Notes under the pieces: generated by a model | The model's database searches: none | What the model was told of the DNA's origin: nothing | The model's input: only the letters and a program-made list of their open reading frames with translations | Part shown: positions 1-9,652 of the stretch, piece after piece | How positions within the stretch are numbered: position 1 is the stretch's first letter | Layout of the letters: every line of letters begins with the position of its first letter | Source of the DNA: Chitinophaga niabensis | Lineage (GTDB): Bacteria; Bacteroidota; Bacteroidia; Chitinophagales; Chitinophagaceae | Reading direction: 5' to 3' | Assembly: GCF_900129465.1 (NCBI RefSeq) | Contig: NZ_FSRA01000002.1 | Coordinates: 62,001-126,000, forward strand | DNA: 64,000 bases | Program-made: the position numbers and the translations under genes

Positions 1-578
1 CTGCCATCCTGTACCGGGGAGCGGCGGCCATAGAAAGCCAGTGCCCTGAAAGGGATGGCCATTTCCACTGTCCAGGAGGTATCCTTGTCTGCCGGGTTAT
101 TCAAGGTACCATTGAACCGTACTGCTGTTCGCAGCCCTTTTGCATCCCAGTTGATCATAGCCTGCCCGCCGTTGCGGTAGGGTTTTACCATGAACAGGTC
201 CATTACCGTATTGAGGGCGTTGATCTCTATCTCGTAATATTGATGGGTGTCCCCGTCCGGGTCAATGAACACTTCAAAGTCGTTGTCATGGAAGATGATG
301 GTATCTCTTTGACGGAGGGTGGCCCGGATATGTGGTTCTTCCAGTTCTGCCAGTATATAGAGGCAGGTATCATCCCATTGCATTTTCACGCGGGTACGGT
401 AGAGCGGATTGGGTTTGGCGGTGCCTTCTATATCCAGGAAATCTTCTGTCCAGGGGATGTTTTGCCAGTCTAAAGTTGTGCCGGTCGTGCGGTAACAGAT
501 GTAATGACGGGGAGCCTGCGCGCTCACACTTAAAACACCTGCCAGCAACACGATCAATATTAAACAAAAACGATGCAT
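1..578 (-). CDS. Carbohydrate-binding family 9-like protein, 5' part only
   Basis: The minus strand is open from an ATG at 578 to the window edge (192 codons, no stop), so the 3' end lies outside. The product starts with a signal peptide (MHRFCLILIVLLAGVLSVSA, cleavage near residue 20). A CBM9-like domain follows, seen in the segments VKMQWDDTCLYILAELEEP, FHDNDFEVFIDPDGD and YYEIEINALNTVMDLF, then WTVEMAIPF. In this Bacteroidota family (carbohydrate-binding family 9-like, often 350-400 aa) the domain is secreted and thought to bind glycans; no catalytic residues are visible here. It points away from the histone-like gene, and the two share about 170 bp of upstream DNA. Family assignment is fairly firm; the ligand is unknown. 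Confidence 0.8.
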   Translation of the reverse strand, partial: MHRFCLILIVLLAGVLSVSAQAPRHYICYRTTGTTLDWQNIPWTEDFLDIEGTAKPNPLYRTRVKMQWDDTCLYILAELEEPHIRATLRQRDTIIFHDNDFEVFIDPDGDTHQYYEIEINALNTVMDLFMVKPYRNGGQAMINWDAKGLRTAVRFNGTLNNPADKDTSWTVEMAIPFRALAFYGRRSPVQDG

Positions 579-750
579 GGGTTAAATATAACTATTCAGG
601 CCGTTTTTTATGGGGCATTTTGCAGGAACTGTTTCAAATCATTTCACTTCATTTCACAAGGTATCAACTGAGGATTTGTGCCAAAACTTAACATTGGGTA
701 TATTATGTTATTGTTAAATTTACAGTCCTTCACTAAACGATAAATGAATA

Positions 751-1188
751 ATGGCCAAGTCCAAGAAAGAACCTGTTAAGGTTAAGAAGCATGCATTACG
801 TGAGCAGATTGCCACCACGCTCCAAACTACTTTTACTGATCTGAAAGAAACTGTTGGGGAAAAGAAATTCAACCGCCATGTAAAAAAAGCGAGTAAAGTA
901 TTAGCAGCAGGGGCTGAAAAGAAAACTGAAAAAACAGCCACTCCTGCAAAAGCCAAAACGGCAAAACCTGCCGCTATAAAATCCGCTAAAGCCAAAGCCG
1001 CAAAAAGCAAAACTGCAAAAGCCAGTGCAGCTAAAAGCGCAACGCCCAAAGTGAAAACTGCAAAACCTGCCAAGGCTAAAACAGCAAAAACCAAGAAGGC
1101 TAAGGCGGCTAAAAGCGCAACTGCCAAAGCTAAAGCAGCGAAACCAGCCAAAGCCAAAGCAGCGAAAAAGAAAGGCGCTGCTGAATAA
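751..1188 (+). CDS. Histone H1-like lysine/alanine-rich DNA-binding protein
   Basis: 145 aa. Residues 1-55 form a mixed basic/helical head (LREQIATTLQTTFTDLKE, EKKFNRHVKKASKVL). Residues 56-145 are almost only Lys, Ala, Ser, Thr and Pro, built from short AKAK/AAKSKTAK/KPAKAK units, as in the C-terminal tail of eukaryotic H1 and bacterial Hc1-like proteins. Such proteins bind DNA without sequence specificity and help compact the nucleoid. The tail is repetitive at DNA level, so its length probably varies between strains. A TTTG about 20 nt before a TATATTAT lies upstream (about 674-703) as a weak promoter candidate. The head does not clearly match the Hc1 head, so 'histone-like' rests on composition. 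Confidence 0.75.
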   Translation: MAKSKKEPVKVKKHALREQIATTLQTTFTDLKETVGEKKFNRHVKKASKVLAAGAEKKTEKTATPAKAKTAKPAAIKSAKAKAAKSKTAKASAAKSATPKVKTAKPAKAKTAKTKKAKAAKSATAKAKAAKPAKAKAAKKKGAAE

Positions 1189-1345
1189 ACTCCTTGAATG
1201 CAGTAGGAAAAACTCCCAGCTTATATTGAAAAATAAGCTGGCGAGGAAAATCCTGCTCACATTACACTCAGCGCTTCTTATTAAACGCAGTAGGCCTCAG
1301 CTTATACTGAAAATAAGCTGGCAAGAAATCCTGCTCACATTACAC
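1189..1345 (-). repeat. Two degenerate tandem copies of the 3' end of the hybrid sensor gene
   Basis: Directly beyond the stop of the sensor gene lie two units of about 77 bp, at about 1267-1345 and 1190-1266, that resemble its last 30 codons. Shared marks in all three are the CGCAGTAGG/TGCAGTAGG block, CTCAGCTTATA, AAATAAGC(T/C)GGC and (A/G)AAATCCTG. The copies lack about 10 bp that the functional gene has between CTTATA and TTGAAAA. Because of that loss each copy carries an inverted repeat CAGCTTAT/ATAAGCTG and could form a hairpin. The copies share CTGCTCACATTACACTCAGCGCTT with each other. Confidence 0.75.
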
Positions 1346-4069
1346 TCAGCGCTTCCCCTTGAACGCAGTAGGAGAAACTCCCAGCTTATATTTGAACACC
1401 GTTGAAAAATAAGCCGGCGAGGAAAATCCTGTTCTATACGCCACCTCCGCCACTGAGATATCTTCATGCTGCAGAAAATACCGCGCTTTCTGCAACCGGG
1501 TATTGAGGATATATTCATTGATATTCGTACCGATCAGCGCTTTTACTTTCCGGTACAACTGCACTTTGGAAATATTCATCTGCTTGTAGATATTCTCAAT
1601 GGAAAACTCTTCATTCCCGATATTACTTTCTACTATAGAAGTAAATTCGGATACAAAACGAAGATCAGACTTACGGGATAGAGTACCTCTTAACCCCGCA
1701 GGAATATCTGCCGTAAAATGCTCCTTCAGCTGATTCCTGTTCACCAGCAGACTGTTCAGGGTATGCCGCAGTATTTTAAAGTCGAAGGGTTTGGTGATGT
1801 AAGCATCCGCTTTATTCTGCAATCCTTCCACCTGTTGCTCTGCGGAAGTCAGGGCGGTTAATAATATAACAGGGATATGAGCTGTGCGTACATCCGTTTT
1901 GATCTCCTTCAGCAAAGCATGCCCGTCTTTCACCGGCATCATTACATCACAGATAATACCATCCGGCAGGTACTCAAAAGCCAGCTGCAATCCCTGCTGC
2001 CCGTTCTCTGCTTCCAGCACTTCATATTCATTAGACAAACGGTATTTGATAAAGCTCCGCATCTCTGGGTTATCTTCTACCAATAGCAGTACTCCTTTTT
2101 TCTCCTGCACCTCCTGCTCTTCCGGCAGATCGGTTACAGGCATAAGGTCCGCCATATAGAACTCCTGCTCTTCTTCTTTGCTTGCCGTAATAGCCAGCTC
2201 TTCCAACCGGAAATGCTCTTTCCCCAAAGGCAACGCCACGGTGAATACTGTACCCTTATGTTTTTCGCTGCTGGCAGTAATAGTACCATGATGCAGCTGC
2301 ACCAGTTCTTTACAAAGCGCCAGCCCCAACCCCGATCCCTTGTGATTATCCACATCTCCCTGGTAAAAGATATCAAAGGCATGCTGCATCACTTCGGGAG
2401 ACATCCCGATACCGGTATCCTGCACCCTGATCAAAGCCTGCCCATCCTTCTTTTCCAGGATAACCGTAATGGAACCATTGTCCATCGTAAACTTGAAGGC
2501 GTTGGACAATAGATTGAATAACACTTTATCCATCATACCTGTATCCATCCAAACCGGCAATCTTCTTTCCGAAGTCACCAGCCGGCAATCGATCCTTCTC
2601 TTCCGCGCTATCTGCTGAAAGATCTCAATGATCTCATTACTGAACTGCACCAGGTCATTCTCTGAGGCTTTCACCTGCATCTTACTGAATTCCAGTTTGC
2701 GGAAATCTATCAGCTGGTTCACCAGGTGCAACAAGCGGTTAGCATTCCTGCGAACAAGGGAGAGTTGCTGCCTGTCTGCCCCCTGTAGTTTTGAGTGTTG
2801 CAGCATTTCATCCAGTGGCCCTATGATCAGTGTCAACGGTGTTCTTATTTCATGGGAAATATTGGTGAAGAAATCGATGCGTGCTTCATTGGCTTTGGCC
2901 GCTTCCGCACTCATTTCCATGAGTTGTTTACTCTGACGGCTGATCTCATCATTCTGCAGGGCCAGCTTTTTATTGATCTTCTGGTTCAGGTTGCGGGAAT
3001 ACCATAACAGGCTGGCAAAGATCAGCGCAGCCGCCAGGGTGATGCCCAGTATATACAACATGGTCCGCTGACTGTTGTACACTCTTTTCTGTTCTGCCAG
3101 CATCTGCTGCTGCAGTTCTATGTCCTTTTGCTGGTTCAGGATCTTATCTGATTGCAAAGCCATCATCCGCACATTGGTGGAATCTACCACCAGCGTTTGC
3201 AGGAAGGTTTCTTTGGGAAGGGACTGATGTTGCAGGATATGCAGCGCATTACGAATAGCTTCCGTTCCACCGGTAGGATATAATAAAGATGCAGTAAGCA
3301 AACCGCCGGACACCATTTCCAAACCACCGCCTTTCCCGGATAAAGCATCCACTCCAATGATCCGGGTATGTTGAACACCGGCTTTCAGGCAGGCCTCCCT
3401 TGCCCCCAATGCCATTACATCATTATGCGCAAAGATCAGGTCTGCTAATGGCAGGCTGGCGCTGATCTTATTCAGAGCTGCCTCCGATTTCTGCTTTACC
3501 CAATCTCCATGCACCTGCGCTAAGATCTGCACGCCGGGGTACCTGCTTAATCCATCCTGGAAACCCCGTCTTCTTTCAATGGCAGGTGACGATGCCGGAA
3601 GACCTACCACTTCTATCACATTCCCTTTCCCTTTCAGCAAACCTGCCACATATTCCCCCGCTATCTTTCCTATCTCGTAATTATCTGCGCCTATATAATT
3701 GGTGTATTTCGTAGAAGCAATTTTCCTGTCTACCACAATCACCGGGATGCCTTTATTATATACCTCTTCCACTACAGGTGTAAGCGGACTGGCCTCATTC
3801 GGGGAAATAATGAGCAGGTCGATGCCTTCCGCCAGTAGTTCCTTTACCTGTTTTACCTGTACATCGCTGTTATCATCCGCCTGTTTATAGATCAGCTCCA
3901 TGCCCGGATGGAAAGAAAGTTCCCGCTGCATTTCTGCCAGCATGGATTTTCTCCAATGGTCTGCATCCCCACATTGGGAGAAGCCGATCCTGAAATGACG
4001 GGGAGCAGGCGTAGGCCGGCAGCCTGCGAAAATGCCGGCCAGAAAGGTTAATATTACCAGCGTTCTCAT
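1346..4069 (-). CDS. Hybrid two-component system regulator with periplasmic sugar-binding sensor (HTCS)
   Basis: 907 aa, one-polypeptide sensor-regulator. Signal peptide or lipobox-like start (IFAGC, 14-17). Periplasmic LacI/ribose-binding-type domain about 25-295 (GIDLLIISPNEASP, VIVVDRK, DLIFAHNDVMALGA). TM helix about 337-356. HisKA with H406 in NISHEIRTP. HATPase with N-box N519/N523, DTGIGMSP at 551-558 and GSGLGLALCKEL. Receiver domain about 658-775 with E665/D666, phospho-acceptor D708 (CDVMMP) and K760. AraC-type HTH about 805-905. Fructose-sensing regulators of this exact layout (the BT1754 type of B. thetaiotaomicron) control fructan loci by binding monosaccharide in the periplasm. 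The divergent permease, kinase and GH32 genes make a fructose-responsive activator the best reading. All signature residues are intact. Confidence 0.93.
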   Translation of the reverse strand: MRTLVILTFLAGIFAGCRPTPAPRHFRIGFSQCGDADHWRKSMLAEMQRELSFHPGMELIYKQADDNSDVQVKQVKELLAEGIDLLIISPNEASPLTPVVEEVYNKGIPVIVVDRKIASTKYTNYIGADNYEIGKIAGEYVAGLLKGKGNVIEVVGLPASSPAIERRRGFQDGLSRYPGVQILAQVHGDWVKQKSEAALNKISASLPLADLIFAHNDVMALGAREACLKAGVQHTRIIGVDALSGKGGGLEMVSGGLLTASLLYPTGGTEAIRNALHILQHQSLPKETFLQTLVVDSTNVRMMALQSDKILNQQKDIELQQQMLAEQKRVYNSQRTMLYILGITLAAALIFASLLWYSRNLNQKINKKLALQNDEISRQSKQLMEMSAEAAKANEARIDFFTNISHEIRTPLTLIIGPLDEMLQHSKLQGADRQQLSLVRRNANRLLHLVNQLIDFRKLEFSKMQVKASENDLVQFSNEIIEIFQQIARKRRIDCRLVTSERRLPVWMDTGMMDKVLFNLLSNAFKFTMDNGSITVILEKKDGQALIRVQDTGIGMSPEVMQHAFDIFYQGDVDNHKGSGLGLALCKELVQLHHGTITASSEKHKGTVFTVALPLGKEHFRLEELAITASKEEEQEFYMADLMPVTDLPEEQEVQEKKGVLLLVEDNPEMRSFIKYRLSNEYEVLEAENGQQGLQLAFEYLPDGIICDVMMPVKDGHALLKEIKTDVRTAHIPVILLTALTSAEQQVEGLQNKADAYITKPFDFKILRHTLNSLLVNRNQLKEHFTADIPAGLRGTLSRKSDLRFVSEFTSIVESNIGNEEFSIENIYKQMNISKVQLYRKVKALIGTNINEYILNTRLQKARYFLQHEDISVAEVAYRTGFSSPAYFSTVFKYKLGVSPTAFKGKR

Positions 4070-4348
4070 TTCTTCGCGTGTTTATTTGGAAGATCAGTGG
4101 AATTATACCCTCAATGTAGAATTTTCTTTCATTATCCTGTAGCATAACGCTCCCCGATCCCGGGATATTTGATCCAAAAATGAAAATACGGGGTACAAAA
4201 TCAAAAACCTTCAAAAAAATATCCACCTTAACGGCTTGAAATACAGCAAAATGTAAAATTGATACAATTTCAGAAGTGATTGAAACGGAGCAGCAGGTTT
4301 TCCCCTTAAAGGGCGCGTAAGTTGGAGGAAATTCCCACAACACGTTAT

Positions 4349-5668
4349 ATGAAAAACAAAGTTTTCTTCTGGAGTATTACGGTAGCCCTTGGCGGTTTTC
4401 TATTCGGCTTTGATACAGCAGTTATTTCCGGCGCTGAACAATCTATTCAACAATACTGGCAACTGAATGGCTTTGAACATGGCCTCACCGTTTCCATTGC
4501 CCTGATCGGAACTATCATAGGTTCCATGCTGGGCAGCCTGCCTTCTGAAAAACTGGGCAGGAAAAGAACACTGATCCTGATTGCCATCTTATATCTCTTT
4601 TCTTCATTAGGTACTGCGCTGGCTACCGGCTGGCCGGTTTTCCTGCTTTTCCGTTTCCTGGGAGGTATTGGTGTGGGCGCATCTTCTGTAACAGCCCCCA
4701 TTTATATTTCCGAGATATCGCCTGCTGCTTCAAGAGGAAAACTGGTAGCACTTTTCCAGTTCAATATTGTGCTGGGCATCCTCATCTCCTATCTTTCCAA
4801 TTACCTGATTGGCCAGGAAAGTGAAAGTTCCTGGCGCTGGATGATGGGCGTACAGGCCTTCCCTTCCCTCCTGTTCCTGGTATTATTACGTTTTGTTCCG
4901 GAAAGCCCCCGCTGGCTGATCCTGAGAAAAGGGCAGATAGCAGAAGCCCGGGAAACCTTAAAAGTGATCAATCCCAGCGGTTATGAAGAAGAGCTGTATG
5001 CTATCCGTAACGATGTACAAAATGAACACCAAAGCGAAGCCCTCTTTTCCCGGAAGAACCGTTTCCCTGTTTTCCTGGCTATTACGTTTGCCATTTTCAA
5101 CCAGGTATCCGGGATCAATGCCATCATCTATTACGCGCCCCGGATCTTTGAAATGACGGGGCTTGGCAAACAATCTTCCCTGCTCTCCAGCGTAGGGATC
5201 GGTTTTGTGAACTTCCTTTTCACCCTGCTGGCCCTCAGTTTTATTGACAGGGTTGGCAGACGTACGCTAATGCTGATCGGTTCCCTCGGGCTGATCATTA
5301 CCCTTGGCCTGGTATCCCGCGCTTTTTACCTAAATGAGTTCAATGGATTTATGGTCACCATTTTCCTGCTGGTATATATTGCGTTCTTTGCTTTCTCCCA
5401 GGGAGCTGTGATCTGGGTGTTCATTTCTGAGATCTTCCCCAACCAGGTAAGGGCAAAAGGTCAAACGCTGGGGAGTATGACGCATTGGGTAATGGCTGCT
5501 TTGATCGCTTTCATTTTTCCTATGTTGACAGAAAGCCTGGGTGGCGGCAACACTTTTCTATTCTTCTGTGTAATGATGGTATTGCAATTGCTGTTTGTAT
5601 GGAAGATCATGCCCGAAACAAAAGGCAAATCACTGGAACAGCTGGAAGGCACACTTATCATGCATTAA
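4349..5668 (+). CDS. MFS sugar transporter (sugar porter family)
   Basis: 439 aa, 12 predicted TM helices, inner membrane. Sugar-porter signatures are all present: GGFLFGFDTAVISGAE at 15-30, LGRKR at 69-73, PESPRWL at 184-190, QVSGINAIIYYAP, DRVGRRTLM, and PETKGKSLEQLE near the C-terminus. It probably imports the monosaccharide or disaccharide released in the periplasm, here fructose or sucrose judging by the kinase and GH32. The ATG at 4349 was chosen over an in-frame TTG at 4322 because MKNKVFFWSI begins the first TM block. A GGAGG sequence lies 20 nt upstream, too far for a normal Shine-Dalgarno. First gene of the fructan operon, 10 nt before the kinase. Confidence 0.92.
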   Translation: MKNKVFFWSITVALGGFLFGFDTAVISGAEQSIQQYWQLNGFEHGLTVSIALIGTIIGSMLGSLPSEKLGRKRTLILIAILYLFSSLGTALATGWPVFLLFRFLGGIGVGASSVTAPIYISEISPAASRGKLVALFQFNIVLGILISYLSNYLIGQESESSWRWMMGVQAFPSLLFLVLLRFVPESPRWLILRKGQIAEARETLKVINPSGYEEELYAIRNDVQNEHQSEALFSRKNRFPVFLAITFAIFNQVSGINAIIYYAPRIFEMTGLGKQSSLLSSVGIGFVNFLFTLLALSFIDRVGRRTLMLIGSLGLIITLGLVSRAFYLNEFNGFMVTIFLLVYIAFFAFSQGAVIWVFISEIFPNQVRAKGQTLGSMTHWVMAALIAFIFPMLTESLGGGNTFLFFCVMMVLQLLFVWKIMPETKGKSLEQLEGTLIMH

Positions 5669-5678
5669 TACTAAGATC

Positions 5679-6557
5679 ATGGACCACGGTATCGTTTGTT
5701 ATGGAGAAATATTATGGGACCTGCTCCCTTCCGGACCACAACCTGGCGGAGCACCCATGAATGTTGCCTATCAGCTGCACAGGCTGGGAAAAAGCCCTGC
5801 CATGATCAGCCGCATAGGCAAAGATGAAAGAGGGGATGAACTGATGAAAGTATTGCAAAGCAAAGGCCTGAACACAAAATATATTCAAACCGATGAAGCA
5901 GTACCAACAGGCATTGTAAAAGCAACACAACATCCCAATGGGGATATGTCGTACGACATTGTTTCCCCCGCTGCATGGGACCATATCATTGCAGACGATA
6001 CCACGGAGGCATTGGTGAAACAGGCGGAGTATTTTGTGTTTGGCAGTCTCAGTGCCCGCCATGCTACTTCCCGCAATACTCTTTTCCGGTTGCTGGAATT
6101 GGCACATACCAAAGTACTGGACATCAATCTGCGTACGCCACATTTCAGCCGCCCCCTCATTGAATCGCTTTTGCAATATGCCGATATCCTTAAACTGAAT
6201 ATTGACGAACTGGAACTGGTCACCAACTGGTATGGTAGTTACAACAATACAGCAGACCGCGTATCCCTTATCCGGGATAAATTCGGGATCCGCAATATGA
6301 TCGTTACCATGGGAGCAAATGGTGCGCAATTACACCTGAATGGCCAATCGTATACACATCCGGGTTATAAAGTACCCGTAACAGACACTGTAGGCAGCGG
6401 AGATGCTTTCCTCGCCGCCATCATCTCCAAAACAATAGACAAAGCAGCACCAGCAGCAATGCTCGATTTCGCCAACCGGTTGGCAGCAACCATCACAACC
6501 TACAAAGGCGCAATGCCGGATTATGATATCAAAGAAGTGGATTCCATTTCACATTAA
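5679..6557 (+). CDS. PfkB-family carbohydrate kinase, probable fructokinase
   Basis: 292 aa, cytosolic. It would phosphorylate imported fructose (ATP + fructose to fructose 6-phosphate). PfkB features: N-terminal GGAPMNVAYQLHRLG at 23-37 (substrate-binding Gly-Gly and Asn), the FGSLSARH segment, LKLNIDELELV, and the C-terminal signature DTVGSGDAFLAAI with catalytic base D242 and anion-hole GSGD. ATG 5679 gives a natural PfkB start (MDHGIVCYGEILWDLLP), whereas the longer open frame from 5595 only overlaps the permease. Lies 10 nt behind the permease and 14 nt before SusC. Substrate is inferred from context; other ketose or ribokinase-like activities cannot be excluded from sequence. Confidence 0.9.
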   Translation: MDHGIVCYGEILWDLLPSGPQPGGAPMNVAYQLHRLGKSPAMISRIGKDERGDELMKVLQSKGLNTKYIQTDEAVPTGIVKATQHPNGDMSYDIVSPAAWDHIIADDTTEALVKQAEYFVFGSLSARHATSRNTLFRLLELAHTKVLDINLRTPHFSRPLIESLLQYADILKLNIDELELVTNWYGSYNNTADRVSLIRDKFGIRNMIVTMGANGAQLHLNGQSYTHPGYKVPVTDTVGSGDAFLAAIISKTIDKAAPAAMLDFANRLAATITTYKGAMPDYDIKEVDSISH

Positions 6558-6571
6558 AACCACGTAGTATT

Positions 6572-9500
6572 ATGAAATACAGTATTACAATGATGGCACT
6601 TCTGCTGATAGTGCTCAGCAGTTCTGCGCAACAAAAAAAAGTGACGGGTACCGTCACAGAAAAAAACACCGGCATCCCGCTCCCCGGTGTTAGCGTACAA
6701 AGTCCTTCCACCGCAGTGATCACAGACAGCACAGGCAAATTCTCTATCCTCTCATCCACAAATGAAAACCTTACTTTCTCCTATATTGGAATGAAAGTAT
6801 TCACTGCCAAAGTACCTGCCAGCGGAAATATCATCGTTGAAATGGACCGCGATGCCAGCAACCTTAATGAAGTAGTGGTTACCGGCTACCAGGCCCAAAA
6901 GAAAGCAGACCTCACCGGCGCCGTATCTGTTGTAGATGTGGAAGCGATTAAAGATGTTCCGCTCGGAAATCCCGTAAAAGCCTTGCAGGGAAGGGTACCC
7001 GGCGTATTCATTACCACTGATGGTTCTCCTTCAGGAGGTGCTACCGTACGCATCAGGGGAATAGGTACACTGGGCAACAACGATCCCCTCTATGTGATCG
7101 ATGGTGTACCCACCAAAAGAGGATTACAGGAATTGAACCAGGATGATATTGCTTCCATACAGGTATTAAAAGACGCCTCTTCTGCTACGATCTATGGCTC
7201 CCGCGCAGCAAACGGTGTGATCATCGTCACCACCAAAAAAGCACGTAAAGGTTTTACCCGTGTAGATTTTGACGCTTCCGTTTCCACGCAGGATTATACC
7301 ACCAAGCAAAAAACACTGAATGCAGATGGCCGTGGCAGAGCCTACTGGCAGGCCGCTGTGAACGACAGAACAAATCCCAACAATAACCAGATCTATCAAT
7401 ACGACTGGAATGGCGACTACAACAATCCCGTACTCAATAAGATCATCTACCCTGAATTTATCGACGGCGCCAAAACCATGCGCCCTGCTGATACTTACTG
7501 GTATGATCAGATTGAACAAACAGCTGTTATCCAGCAGTACAATGTATCTGTAAGCACCGGCAGCGAAAGGGGAAGCGCTTTGTTTTCGCTGGGGTATTAT
7601 GATAACAAGGGCATCGTGAAAGAATCCAATAACAAAAAGATCACGGCCCGCCTGAATTCAGATTACAGCTTCTTTAAGAACAAACTCAAGATCGGCGAGA
7701 ACCTCAACTTCTCCTATATCCGCAATACCCTGATCCCTATCGGAGATGTATTGTTCACCTCATTGGTACAGCAACCTGTTGTACCCGTGCATACAGTTAC
7801 CGGAGGATGGGGAGGCCCGGCACCTGGCATGACAGACCGCCACAATCCCGTTCGCCTCATTGAAGACAATAAGCAAAACCTCAACCATTTTTACCGTGTA
7901 TTCGGTAATGTTTACGCGGAGGTAGATATCCTGCCTGACCTTCATTTCAGGAGCAGTGTGGGTGTTGACTACAATGGCAACTACCAGCGTACACTCCGTA
8001 AATCCTACGTTTCCGGTTTTCTTTCCGACCCCTCCAATCAAACATCCACTAACCAGGGTTATGATGGCAACTGGCTCTGGCAGAACACCCTCAACTATAA
8101 GCTGGAACTGGATAAACACCGCTTTGAATTCCTGGTGGGGCATGAGCAGATCAAATATATGAACCAGTCGTTCTACGCATCCAGGCAGGGATATGCACTG
8201 GAAAACATAGATTACGCTTACCTCGATGCCGGCTCTTCCAATAAAGACAATGGCGGGGGAGGTTCAGGTTATGCGCTGTTATCCTATTTCGGCAAGATCA
8301 ACTATGCCTATGCAGATCGCTACCTGGCTTCTGCCACCCTTCGCAGGGATGGCTCTTCCCGCTTCGGTAAAGAGTACCGTTATGGTACCTTCCCTGCTTT
8401 CTCCCTGGGATGGCGGATCAGCGAAGAAGCCTTCATGAAAAAGCAACACACCATATCTGACCTGAAACTCAGATATGGCTGGGGTAGGTCCGGCAACCAG
8501 GAAATAGCCAACAATGCTACCTATGCCCTGTATGCTTCCATCTATGGTGTAGATCCCACCTGGGGATTCGACAATGGCAGCGCTTATGATATTGGCGGCA
8601 GCGGCTCAGGACAATTACCCTCAGGCTTCACGCGCATCCAGCAGGGGAACGATTCATTAAGATGGGAAGGGACTGAAGAAGCAAACTTTGGCCTGGACTT
8701 CGGCTTGCTGGAAAACCGCCTCACCGGTTCTGTAGATTACTTTATCAAAAAAACATCCGATATACTGATCAGTCCGGGTTACCTGGCAGTACAGGGAGAA
8801 GGTGGTAACTACTGGTTCAATGGAGCTTCCATGCAGAACAAAGGATGGGAAGTATTGCTTTCTTACAATGGCAATATTACCAAAGACCTGCACTTTACCG
8901 TTACCGGCAACTTCTCTACTTACAAGAACAAGGTAACTTACCTGCCCAAACAGGTCTTAACTTCTTACCCCGGTAACGGAACAGACAAAACCATCCTGGG
9001 CCGTTCTATCAATTCTTCTTTCGGTTACATCGCAGACGGTCTATTCACTACCCAAAAAGAACTGGACGAATCTCCTGCCCAGGTTGGTAAAGGACTCGGA
9101 AGGATCCGCTACCGCGATCTCAACGGAGATAAGATCATAGACGATAAAGACCGGGATTTCATTGCAGATGGCAACCCTGATTTCCTGTATGGGCTCAATG
9201 TTGAACTGTCCTACAAGAATTTCGATCTCAGCTTTTTCCTGCAAGGGGTACAAGGCATTGATGTGAACAACACCTTCAAAACCTTCACTGACTTTTCTTC
9301 CCTTTGGGTAGGCAGCAACTGGGGAAACAGGACCCTCAGTGCATGGACGCCCGCCAATGCAGGTTCTACCATCCCTGCACTCACATTGGTGAACAGGAAT
9401 AACGAAGGGCGTTCTTCTACTTATTTCTTTGAGAACGGCTCTTACATGAAACTCCGGAATATCCAGTTAGGTTATAACCTGAAAAATGCTTTGCGCAATG

Positions 9501-9649
9501 TGGGTGTACAAACTGCCCGGGTATTCCTGCAAGGCAGCAACCTGATCACCATAAAGAGCAAAGGGTTCACAGCAGCCGATCCGGAAGCACCGGGTACATC
9601 CTTCCCAATTCCTGCTATCGTCACTGCTGGCTTCAACGTATCATTCTAA
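6572..9649 (+). CDS. SusC/RagA-family TonB-dependent outer membrane transporter (fructan locus)
   Basis: 1025 aa. Signal peptide to about residue 20 (LLIVLSSSAQ). Carboxypeptidase-regulatory-like beta-sandwich about 24-100 (VTGTVTEKNTGIPLPGVSV). Plug domain about 105-225, recognised by LNEVVVTGYQAQKKADLTGAV, VRIRGIGTLGNNDPLYVIDGVP and SSATIYGSRAANGVIIVTTKK. The remainder is the 22-strand barrel, ending in an aromatic-terminated strand (TAGFNVSF). There is no STN domain, so it is a plain transporter and not a FecR-signalling one; this fits control by the hybrid sensor. It forms the pore under the SusD lid encoded 3 nt downstream. Cargo is most likely fructo-oligosaccharide. Confidence 0.95.
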   Translation: MKYSITMMALLLIVLSSSAQQKKVTGTVTEKNTGIPLPGVSVQSPSTAVITDSTGKFSILSSTNENLTFSYIGMKVFTAKVPASGNIIVEMDRDASNLNEVVVTGYQAQKKADLTGAVSVVDVEAIKDVPLGNPVKALQGRVPGVFITTDGSPSGGATVRIRGIGTLGNNDPLYVIDGVPTKRGLQELNQDDIASIQVLKDASSATIYGSRAANGVIIVTTKKARKGFTRVDFDASVSTQDYTTKQKTLNADGRGRAYWQAAVNDRTNPNNNQIYQYDWNGDYNNPVLNKIIYPEFIDGAKTMRPADTYWYDQIEQTAVIQQYNVSVSTGSERGSALFSLGYYDNKGIVKESNNKKITARLNSDYSFFKNKLKIGENLNFSYIRNTLIPIGDVLFTSLVQQPVVPVHTVTGGWGGPAPGMTDRHNPVRLIEDNKQNLNHFYRVFGNVYAEVDILPDLHFRSSVGVDYNGNYQRTLRKSYVSGFLSDPSNQTSTNQGYDGNWLWQNTLNYKLELDKHRFEFLVGHEQIKYMNQSFYASRQGYALENIDYAYLDAGSSNKDNGGGGSGYALLSYFGKINYAYADRYLASATLRRDGSSRFGKEYRYGTFPAFSLGWRISEEAFMKKQHTISDLKLRYGWGRSGNQEIANNATYALYASIYGVDPTWGFDNGSAYDIGGSGSGQLPSGFTRIQQGNDSLRWEGTEEANFGLDFGLLENRLTGSVDYFIKKTSDILISPGYLAVQGEGGNYWFNGASMQNKGWEVLLSYNGNITKDLHFTVTGNFSTYKNKVTYLPKQVLTSYPGNGTDKTILGRSINSSFGYIADGLFTTQKELDESPAQVGKGLGRIRYRDLNGDKIIDDKDRDFIADGNPDFLYGLNVELSYKNFDLSFFLQGVQGIDVNNTFKTFTDFSSLWVGSNWGNRTLSAWTPANAGSTIPALTLVNRNNEGRSSTYFFENGSYMKLRNIQLGYNLKNALRNVGVQTARVFLQGSNLITIKSKGFTAADPEAPGTSFPIPAIVTAGFNVSF

Positions 9650-9652
9650 ATA

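Noticed and set aside
720..1260. Long minus-strand frames opposite the histone-like gene (720-1157, 901-1260)
   Set aside because: They mirror the Lys/Ala-coding repeats and give low-complexity Ala/Phe or Phe/Cys/Gly sequences with no domain.
5712..6329. 205-codon minus-strand frame inside the fructokinase gene
   Set aside because: Antisense to an intact PfkB gene with all motifs; composition of a shadow frame.
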